The position numbers were made by a program, and so were the translations under genes. Source: Candidatus Heimdallarchaeota archaeon (lineage in GTDB: Archaea > Asgardarchaeota > Heimdallarchaeia > Heimdallarchaeales > Heimdallarchaeaceae). From it: DNA of 46,223 nucleotides. Below are positions 21,601 through 27,070 of the stretch, piece by piece. The notes below the pieces were generated by a model. The model made no database searches. It was not told the origin of the DNA and worked only from the letters and a program-made list of their open reading frames with translations. The stretch is taken from positions 1-46,223 of the forward strand of contig JAAFKJ010000026.1 of NCBI GenBank assembly GCA_021399395.1, read 5' to 3'. Positions within the stretch are counted from its first letter, which is position 1. Each line of letters starts with the position of its first letter.

Positions 21601-24600
21601 TTTGTTTCTCATGAAACTTATACTCCAGCAAGAGGAGGAAGTGCTGAATCTGAAATTGAAGCACTGAAAAGCGTTTTTGGAAAAGACGCTTGCAAAATTA
21701 CTATAGTAAATACAAAAGGTTTTACTGGACATGCAATGGGAGCAGGAATTGAAGAATGTGTTGCTATTAAATCAATGGAGAAAGGTAGAATTCCGCCTAT
21801 AGCAAATATTGCTAAAATAGATCCTTTGTTCTCTGAATTACGGTTTTCTGAAGGAGAAAATCGTAGGGTAAAATACGCAATTCGATTAGCAGCTGGATTT
21901 GGATCTCAAGTAGCATTCACTGCTTTTAGGCTTAATACCTTTGAAGATAGGTATGATTTGATTCTTCATGATGAATGGTTATCTGGATTAGGTGGTAATA
22001 TGGGTAGAACTTTTTTGGATGGAAGAGTCTTGAAAATGACAACAAAATCTAAATTGGAGATTTCCACATCAGCAAAATCCAAATCCCATGATATCGCTAA
22101 GAACTTAGTATCTACAGATATTTTACCAAGTGTTATCTCAATAATCTCAGAAATCACTGGATATGAGACAAATCTGATCGAAGCTGAAATGCATCTAGAA
22201 GAAGATCTAGGAATTGACACAGTTAAACAAGCTGAGATTTTTGGAATTCTTCGGGAAAAGTGGGATTTAGAATTAGATGATACAGTAAGTCTTGCAGAAT
22301 TTACAACACCTCAAAAAATTGCTATATATGTTCAAAGCAATGTTGGTGAGATAGGTTCTTCTGAACCAGTAGACCCCCCTAATTTGATGGAAACTTCTGA
22401 AGATTTGAACAGAAAAATCAGAGAGGTTATATCAGAAACCACAGGATATGAACAAAATCTAATAGAATTTGATATGGATCTAGAGGAAGATCTCGGTATA
22501 GATACAATAAAACAAGCTGAAATCTTTGGAGATATAAGAGAGATATATGATCTCCCCATTGATGAATCAATAAGTTTAGCAGAATTCAGAACAATCAATG
22601 ACATAGCCGGGTATGTCCACCGATATGTTGGAGATGTACCATCTATTACTTCTGAAATTTCAGAAAGTGTTGAAGAATTACCTAGAACTGAGAAGGAGCA
22701 AGACCTTGAAGACACTGTCAGAATTGATAAACTGATTACGGTTCCTATTCCTTTGGATAAGAGCAAAGCTGATAAAGTAAACTTAACTGAGCTTTCTACT
22801 TTAGTAATTGATATCAATTCCTCATTAGGTGAGGAGTTAGCAAGTTCTCTAAAAGAAAGAAAAGCGAATTATAAGATCTGTAAGTTGTTAAAAGAAAAAT
22901 CGGAATTAGAAGAAACAAATTTTGATCTATTTATCCTGTTGTTACCAGATCCAATCTCAGAACCTGGTTTGATTGACCAAGAAATCTACACTAAGATATT
23001 TACATTGTTTCAGTCACTAGAACTGAACTCAAATCAGAGAATTATTGCAGTATCAAAAGAAAATTATTTTGGTTTAAGAAAAGATGCAAATCCTATCTCT
23101 GGAGGAATTTCTGGTTTTGTGAAAACAATAGGTATAGAGTTTGAAATGGCCTATAAGCACATTTATTCTGAGAACATAAAATACATTATTCAAGAGTTGG
23201 AATATTGGGATACAAATGTTGAAATTGCATATGAAAAGAAAAATAGATTTACACTCGCAAATCTGGATATAAGTGACTATCTTACTCAATCTTCAAAAAT
23301 TCATGTTAAAGGCAGCGATTTACTACTTGTTACTGGGGGAGGTAGAGGAATTACCTTCAAATGTTTAGAAGCACTCTGCACAATTGTAAAATCCAAGGTA
23401 GCTATTTTTGGTATAGAAGACATTTCTAATGTTGATTCGGAAGCTCTTCTCTTATCTCCTGAAGAATTAGAGGAAAGAAAGCAGAAACTGATAGAAGAAC
23501 TGAAAGAAACTGAAGAGAAAGTCACTCCAGTTCTTATTGACAGACATTGGAATAATTTCTTATTCGGACTTGAAGTAGTAAGGAATCTTGAAATTTTAAG
23601 AAAGAAGAAGATAAAAGTCGAATATAGAAGAGTTGATGTTACAAATACAAAAGATGTAGAAGAAGCTATAAGAGATATTGAAAGTCATTTCGAGACCTCT
23701 GTTAGTCACATCATTCATGGAGCCGGTCTAGAGGAATCCAAGTCATTTAAAAAGAAGAAACTTGACTTTTCGAGTCTCATTGTTTCAGTAAAGGTTGAAG
23801 GTATTTGGAATATACTCAACTCAATTGATACAAAGAAACTGAAACGAGTAGTATGTTTTACATCAATTGCAGGTAGATATGGTAATAGAGGACAAGTAGA
23901 CTATTCATTCGCTAATGGGTACCTTTCAAGGCTTTGTTGGAAGTTGAATCAACAAGGAGTTTCAGCTGTAGCCTGTGATTGGTCAGCATGGGGAGGTGTA
24001 GGAATGGCAACAAGAGGGTCTATTATGGATATATTAACCTCTCAAGGTATAAATCCTATTCCTGTGCAAGAAGGTACAGAGAGTTTTGTCAAACTCTTCT
24101 TAAACACAATTGGAGATGAAGTAATCGTATCATGTGGTCTTGGACCTTTTGAAAAGATGTCTGAAATCAAATCAAAAATCAAAGAAAGTAAATATCCCTT
24201 AATTGAGAGTTTGGAGTATTATGATTCAACTTTCTTTACCAGAAAAGCAATTAATTCAGAGAATGACCTATATCTAAATGATCATCAAATACAACAAACA
24301 CCGATATTTCCAGGTGTGATGGGATTAGAATTTTTTGCAGAAACTTTTGAAATACTATCATCACAAAAACCTGTTAGTTTTTCAAACGTAGAATTTAATA
24401 CTGCTCTAAAGATTCAACAATCTCAAACAAAGGAGATTTATGTTGAATACAAATCCGATATAGGGAAAATGAAATTAAAATCAGATTTCATCGCAAAGAT
24501 TGATCCAAGTAAAAGAAGAGAAATTGAGCATTTTACAATAAATGTTGATGTTTCTACAAGGAGAAAGAAAGCAAAGAAATCAGAAAATGAAATTCGCGAA

Positions 24601-25773
24601 TCTGATATCAATCTCTTATCAAAAGAGGATATATATTCGTTCTTCTTCCATGGAGAGAGTTTTCAAGTATTAGAGAAATTAATTAATCTAGATGGAAAGA
24701 AAGCTATTTCGCAGATAGAAATTCCTGACAAAAATCTTTTCTCTGATAAAAGGAGTAAAACTACTCTGAACCCTCTTGCAATTGAAGCAGCATTACAGAC
24801 AGCGGGATTATATGACTACATTGTCAATAGCAAAACTTCTTTGCCATCAAAAATAGAGACAATAACCTTCTACAATAATAAAAAACCAAAATATATTGTT
24901 TCAATATTCACTGGAATTAATACAACTCATAGTACATTTGATGTAGAAATATTAGATGAAAAAAGAAACATAATCGCTAAACTAGACGGCTTGGGGATGA
25001 TACATACTCAACTCAACTTCAAGGAAGAATCAGAAATTAAAGATAAACTTCAGGAAACTTTCCGATACTGGGAAATCACTAACTCACTAAACCATGATAA
25101 TTTCAGAATAATTCCAGTCCGAATAGTAGCTTCTCTTCTTTCAACTAATCCCAAAACTGTTTTGTCTTCCTTGACATCTAAAGAAAAAGAACGATTTGAT
25201 ACATTCAAGAACGAGAAACGAAGAATTGAGTATCTTTCTGGTGTCATTGCATCTAAGGAACTCTATTCTCTTCTAGTTAATAAAGAGAACAAACCTAAAG
25301 AAATTGAGATTAGAAAAGAAAAGAAAGGTCGACCATACTTTTATGATCTTAAGAAGGATGAACCAAGTAATTTACATCTTTCAATAACTCATTCTGGAGA
25401 ATTTGCTATTGCAGCTGTTGGTCAATCACCTATTGGAATTGATATCGAAAAAATAGAAGAAAGAAGTGAGTCTTTCTACAAAGAAGCTTTCACAGAAAAA
25501 GAAAGAAATGAGATCTCATCAGATGCTGAAAAAGGAACAATATATTGGACAATTAAAGAAGCAATAACTAAAGCACTTGGTGAAGGTTTACACCTTAATC
25601 TACATGATATCGAAATTTCAGAAAACCAAGAAAAATCCTCTTACACGATTGGATTCTCTTCTAAGGTAGCTGATACTGTACCGTATGATGCTGATTCATT
25701 TGAGATAACGAACAAGAGTTTCCAGAATTATACGATTACATATTGTGAGATTCGACAGGAGGATAAAAAATGA
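15694..25773 (+). CDS. 3359-aa multifunctional type I fatty acid/polyketide (PUFA-synthase-like) megasynthase: NMO'-NMO-KS-AT-KS-ACP-ACP-KR-DH-PPTase
   Basis: Single uninterrupted ORF containing all listed domain motifs (see domain features). Confidence 0.95.
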   Translation: MKTRRQIINEIDPTRIIWGYSPKGISNPQLSIELSQKGGVGLVDLEGLDEQSISNILETCSKKIPKENIWGIKLSDVSQIEVVNKMEHIPILIIPKKIEIEQLMSLTCEYDWLIAEVRNVSEAQEKTEWADFFLVKGFESGGSIGEKSSFILIQEFNEVGYPFIIQGGIGVYNIISALIGGALGVVLEEQLLLLPECPLTAETKKYLASLDENDTYIIGESFDRKFRITGKIANKWIREFKTIEKTTTQDNFQELSQKIEEVSRTSAFLADQEIKNSFIPLGVGLRFASFISDKFGDLTAFLSGVKQIIRTQMVNLSDNWSFSEENEFAISLGIKLPIIQGPMANITDSADFALQVFNEGALPVLAFGGLLKEEAEILFKELHEKYPKSAPYAGGIIGLEVMKERRDAHISLIQENKTPLCLVAAGSIQLASRIQKAGTKVILHTPALSFFKDAIQNKIEYLILEGSECGGHIGILTSFTLWESIIQYVEREKSNISDKLKIVFAGGISDDRSTAMLAGMVSNHLDYISPGIQMGTAYLLTEEIVKCKALTSIYQEHVLNSSETKVIGTTVNTRARAIPSEFVETTLKLELERIREGMSIHDRKKVYEKDNLGALRIAGKAEIWNEKYKPGGASTQFVSASKKIQESKGCYMAGELIGLKRNILRIRDLHHDVVKSGKIYATQQIAELEKIHLDAVTSDVQIKESISLPIKNRVAIVGMGCILPDAENISQFWTNIIQKKYSITEISDERWKASLHFDEDKTAENKTYSKIGSFIKEYNFDSIRYRIPPKIAERMDDVQKWSLDSARQALEDAGIPTDGKLKLPIAVIVGNSLGGEIQRNTNKLFFVPEFIEEIKTNIVFQELTEEKQKNMINHLLDFSKKHYPSITEDSMPGELSNIIAGRIANVFNLIGKSMTTDAACASSVAAIDTAVNSLLSGEINVVLTGGADRSMDVATYVKFSKIGALSGTGTRPFDENADGFVMGEGAGFIVLKRLEDALTDGNKIYAVISSIGSSSDGKGKGITAPNPEGQKRAIERAMEKAQIDTNEVDYIEAHGTSTVVGDAVELQVLEGIFKDRTSDHKLNVSSIKSQIGHLKSASGIASIIKASLALYHKKLPPSINVEKPNPNIDWNNSKLRINTEVSEWNSSSSVVARVGVSAFGFGGANYHAILEEFNPAKIQYEKKPQLSISENIQEEIDQSQISLQSIKPKLCYMFTGQGSQYLGMAKQLYENSEIVKEYFEKAEQIWYGYYTYSFKEIVFGSEKLSNESNKKRLTDTKFTQPAIFVVDVSIASLLAEEGIEPNIVAGHSLGEYAALVIAGALSFEDGLKAVIERGRSMSRAGNSVPGAMAAILAPINQVHEIVKGVKNCYVTVANYNSKNQTVVSGEIEGIEQVLEISKQKGITAKRLNVSTAFHSKIVKSVEEEMEKVLSRIEFNEPKIPVYSNATGKVYPPKPEEIRKLLVQQISSSVLWVNEIQNIYNAGARFFVEIGPKKALFSFVKDILQDKTDISAFTTLIPKQNEIETVETTVNQIRQFIDPASLADLDPQFKKIKTEQEIVFPGEIAVSPDSDFQSFVRNNSNYLENILKSGYELYSNYLGENEEVKSAKSVAPVRHQLIGVTGVGVGFPGKSRNVFDDGNIDAILSGENLIDSIREDIRQNMLDKNINRLVKSPEGIASFEEIDELTKVINLAGQLGNFDPVGDFKLDEKLLSSLDITFQLAICAGLEALNNAGIPLVKSSFRTSTGKVLEGDWALPEPLQDETGIIFASAFPGYDNLVKEIQEQTNSDNDKKFSRNFLFKILSMGHSQFAQLIKAKGPNTQINAACASTTQAIGIAEDWIRIGRCNRVIVIAADDASSENLLPWLGSGFLAAGGVTTEEKVENAALPFGKNRHGLIIGSAAAALILENEDAYNMRGVKPIVDLIGSSFLNSGFHGSRLDVQHISKAFQNFVEKIEEQYHIPRKSLAEEGMFVSHETYTPARGGSAESEIEALKSVFGKDACKITIVNTKGFTGHAMGAGIEECVAIKSMEKGRIPPIANIAKIDPLFSELRFSEGENRRVKYAIRLAAGFGSQVAFTAFRLNTFEDRYDLILHDEWLSGLGGNMGRTFLDGRVLKMTTKSKLEISTSAKSKSHDIAKNLVSTDILPSVISIISEITGYETNLIEAEMHLEEDLGIDTVKQAEIFGILREKWDLELDDTVSLAEFTTPQKIAIYVQSNVGEIGSSEPVDPPNLMETSEDLNRKIREVISETTGYEQNLIEFDMDLEEDLGIDTIKQAEIFGDIREIYDLPIDESISLAEFRTINDIAGYVHRYVGDVPSITSEISESVEELPRTEKEQDLEDTVRIDKLITVPIPLDKSKADKVNLTELSTLVIDINSSLGEELASSLKERKANYKICKLLKEKSELEETNFDLFILLLPDPISEPGLIDQEIYTKIFTLFQSLELNSNQRIIAVSKENYFGLRKDANPISGGISGFVKTIGIEFEMAYKHIYSENIKYIIQELEYWDTNVEIAYEKKNRFTLANLDISDYLTQSSKIHVKGSDLLLVTGGGRGITFKCLEALCTIVKSKVAIFGIEDISNVDSEALLLSPEELEERKQKLIEELKETEEKVTPVLIDRHWNNFLFGLEVVRNLEILRKKKIKVEYRRVDVTNTKDVEEAIRDIESHFETSVSHIIHGAGLEESKSFKKKKLDFSSLIVSVKVEGIWNILNSIDTKKLKRVVCFTSIAGRYGNRGQVDYSFANGYLSRLCWKLNQQGVSAVACDWSAWGGVGMATRGSIMDILTSQGINPIPVQEGTESFVKLFLNTIGDEVIVSCGLGPFEKMSEIKSKIKESKYPLIESLEYYDSTFFTRKAINSENDLYLNDHQIQQTPIFPGVMGLEFFAETFEILSSQKPVSFSNVEFNTALKIQQSQTKEIYVEYKSDIGKMKLKSDFIAKIDPSKRREIEHFTINVDVSTRRKKAKKSENEIRESDINLLSKEDIYSFFFHGESFQVLEKLINLDGKKAISQIEIPDKNLFSDKRSKTTLNPLAIEAALQTAGLYDYIVNSKTSLPSKIETITFYNNKKPKYIVSIFTGINTTHSTFDVEILDEKRNIIAKLDGLGMIHTQLNFKEESEIKDKLQETFRYWEITNSLNHDNFRIIPVRIVASLLSTNPKTVLSSLTSKEKERFDTFKNEKRRIEYLSGVIASKELYSLLVNKENKPKEIEIRKEKKGRPYFYDLKKDEPSNLHLSITHSGEFAIAAVGQSPIGIDIEKIEERSESFYKEAFTEKERNEISSDAEKGTIYWTIKEAITKALGEGLHLNLHDIEISENQEKSSYTIGFSSKVADTVPYDADSFEITNKSFQNYTITYCEIRQEDKK
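15720..16430 (+). other. Domain: degenerate NMO/FabK-like barrel (no catalytic-type His)
   Basis: GFESGGSIGEKSSFILIQEF ... PFIIQGGIGVYNIISALIGGALGVVLEEQLLLLPE; Ser143 where barrel 2 has His. Confidence 0.6.
16670..17640 (+). other. Domain: NMO/FabK/PfaD-like flavin enoyl-reductase barrel
   Basis: LGIKLPIIQGPMANI, LILEGSECGGHIG (His472), IVFAGGISDDRSTAMLAG, GIQMGTAYLLTEE. Confidence 0.8.
17824..19215 (+). other. Domain: ketosynthase 1
   Basis: VAIVGMGCILPDA; TTDAACASSVAAID (Cys920); EAHGTSTVVGD (His1054); SIKSQIGHLKSASG (His1093); GVSAFGFGGANYHAILEE. Confidence 0.95.
19312..20260 (+). other. Domain: acyltransferase (malonyl-type motifs)
   Basis: MFTGQGSQYLGMAK; VAGHSLGEYAAL (Ser1308); STAFHSKIV; FVEIGPKKAL. 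Confidence 0.9.
20530..21945 (+). other. Domain: ketosynthase 2 (divergent)
   Basis: LIGVTGVGVGFPG; INAACASTTQAIG (Cys1825); SHETYTPARGGSAE (His1973); NTKGFTGHAMGAGIEE (His2013). Confidence 0.85.
22117..22350 (+). other. Domain: acyl carrier protein 1 (Thr in place of the usual Ser)
   Basis: HLEEDLGIDTVKQAEIFGILREKW; Thr2176 at the expected phosphopantetheine position. Confidence 0.85.
22405..22635 (+). other. Domain: acyl carrier protein 2 (Thr in place of the usual Ser)
   Basis: DLEEDLGIDTIKQAEIFGDIREIYDLP; Thr2271. Confidence 0.85.
23305..24150 (+). other. Domain: ketoreductase (SDR type)
   Basis: LLLVTGGGRGITFKCLEAL; HIIHGAG; VVCFTSIAGRYGNRGQVDYSFANGYLSRL (Tyr2737, YxxxN); CDWSAWGGVGMA. 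Confidence 0.9.
24190..25010 (+). other. Domain: dehydratase (double hotdog)
   Basis: LNDHQIQQTPIFPGVMGLEFFAE (His2864), FFFHGESFQVLEKL, NPLAIEAALQTAGLYDY. Confidence 0.75.
25090..25770 (+). other. Domain: integral Sfp-type 4'-phosphopantetheinyl transferase
   Basis: LSITHSGEFAIAAVG, PIGIDIEKIE, FTEKERNEI, YWTIKEAITKALGEGL. Confidence 0.9.
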
Positions 25774-26534
25774 AAATAGAGCACTCTGATATTAATTTCA
25801 GAGAAGAAACAATTAATGGAGTTCTTTATCTTCCAGAAGATAAGAATCCTTCCCCTTTGATAGTTCATCTAAACGGGATGCCAGGGTTAGAACCAGAGAA
25901 AGAAGGTGAAAGATTTGCTAGAGACATGGTGGATAATGGGTTCGCTTACTATGCTTTCGATTATACGGGAGTTCGAAATAGTACAGGAACATTTGAGTAT
26001 TATTATTCTCAAGAAAATATCAATCAAGTAATCTCCTATCTTGTCCATCATCCTAAAATTGATCCTACACAGATTGCTCTAATAGGAGAAAGTTTTGGGG
26101 GAGCGATGGCTATATCACACACAGCGCGGGATCCAAGAGTTAAGTGTTTAGCCATAAGATCTCCTGTATATGATACAGATAAAGTTGCAAAGTTGAAAAT
26201 CTTTGACGGTTTATCCCAACTATGGAAAAGAAGTAAACAGATGAGGTTTCCAGAGGTTCATTTGAAGAAATGGTTCAAAGAACAAACATCTCAATACAAT
26301 CCCTCGAAACTCATTTCAAAAATCAGCTGCCCAATCCGATTTATAATAGGAACAAGTGATGAGATCCTAGCTGTAGACCAAATAGAGGAATTTTATGGAA
26401 AACTCTCCCCAGATATTGACAAAGAAATGAAAGTAGTTGAAAAAGCCAATCATAATTTCTCGAACGAGAAACACTTTGAAATTATGAAAACATATGTAAT
26501 AGACTTTTTCAGAGAAGTACTCACAGCGAATTAA
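25770..26534 (+). CDS. Alpha/beta-hydrolase, translationally coupled to the megasynthase
   Basis: ATGA overlap with megasynthase stop; LNGMPGLEP, FDYTGVRNSTG, IGESFGGAMA nucleophile elbow, GTSDEI Asp, NHNFS His. Confidence 0.9.
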   Translation: MKIEHSDINFREETINGVLYLPEDKNPSPLIVHLNGMPGLEPEKEGERFARDMVDNGFAYYAFDYTGVRNSTGTFEYYYSQENINQVISYLVHHPKIDPTQIALIGESFGGAMAISHTARDPRVKCLAIRSPVYDTDKVAKLKIFDGLSQLWKRSKQMRFPEVHLKKWFKEQTSQYNPSKLISKISCPIRFIIGTSDEILAVDQIEEFYGKLSPDIDKEMKVVEKANHNFSNEKHFEIMKTYVIDFFREVLTAN

Positions 26535-27070
26535 GGTTGAATAATTAGAAGATGCTGATCTTGCACAACATTATCATTTTCTTTCACTGAAATTTTGAGA
26601 ATTTTCCCTGAACTGGGGGCAAAGATCCTATTTCTCATTTTCATAGCTTCAAGTATCAGAAGTTCTTGATCTTTTGATACCTCTTCTCCTTCTGTCACTA
26701 AAATTTTAGTTATCTTTCCTGGGATTGGAGCTGAGATTTTTATGTCTTTTTTTTCAATTTCACTTGATTTGGTGCTTAATACAGGTATGTAAGGTTTGAT
26801 TGTAAATTGCGTCTTCTCTCCATTGACAAAAAACTCATCGTTTGAAACTTCCACTGTGAAAGTGTGCCCATCAACATCTACCTTGTAAATAGAATTTATA
26901 CCTTGTTTGACTTCAGCTGAGAAAACTTCTTCATCTATGCAAATGTCACCGTTAGGAAGAATTTCAACAATATATTCTCTATCTCTAAACATGACTTTTT
27001 TCTTAGACAAATATGACACCTGTGTTATCGATAACCATTTTGCTGTTCTAATTTGTTTTGTTCTCTCCAT
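26531..27070 (-). CDS. Biotin carboxyl carrier protein (start could be the internal ATG near 26992)
   Basis: ISAPIPGKITKILVTEGEEV...LLILEAMKMRNRIFAPSSGKI biotinyl-lysine motif. Confidence 0.9.
   Translation of the reverse strand: MERTKQIRTAKWLSITQVSYLSKKKVMFRDREYIVEILPNGDICIDEEVFSAEVKQGINSIYKVDVDGHTFTVEVSNDEFFVNGEKTQFTIKPYIPVLSTKSSEIEKKDIKISAPIPGKITKILVTEGEEVSKDQELLILEAMKMRNRIFAPSSGKILKISVKENDNVVQDQHLLIIQP

Noticed and set aside
22332-22817. 161-aa minus-strand ORF opposite the ACP region of the megasynthase
   Set aside because: Ser/Ile-rich antisense shadow of conserved ACP sequence; the other short antisense ORFs in 16-25 kb were rejected for the same reason.
15694-25773. Calling the megasynthase a proven PUFA (omega-3) synthase
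   Set aside because: Domain style is Pfa-like, but the domain order, the single split between KS1 and KS2 and the DH count do not allow product prediction from sequence alone.
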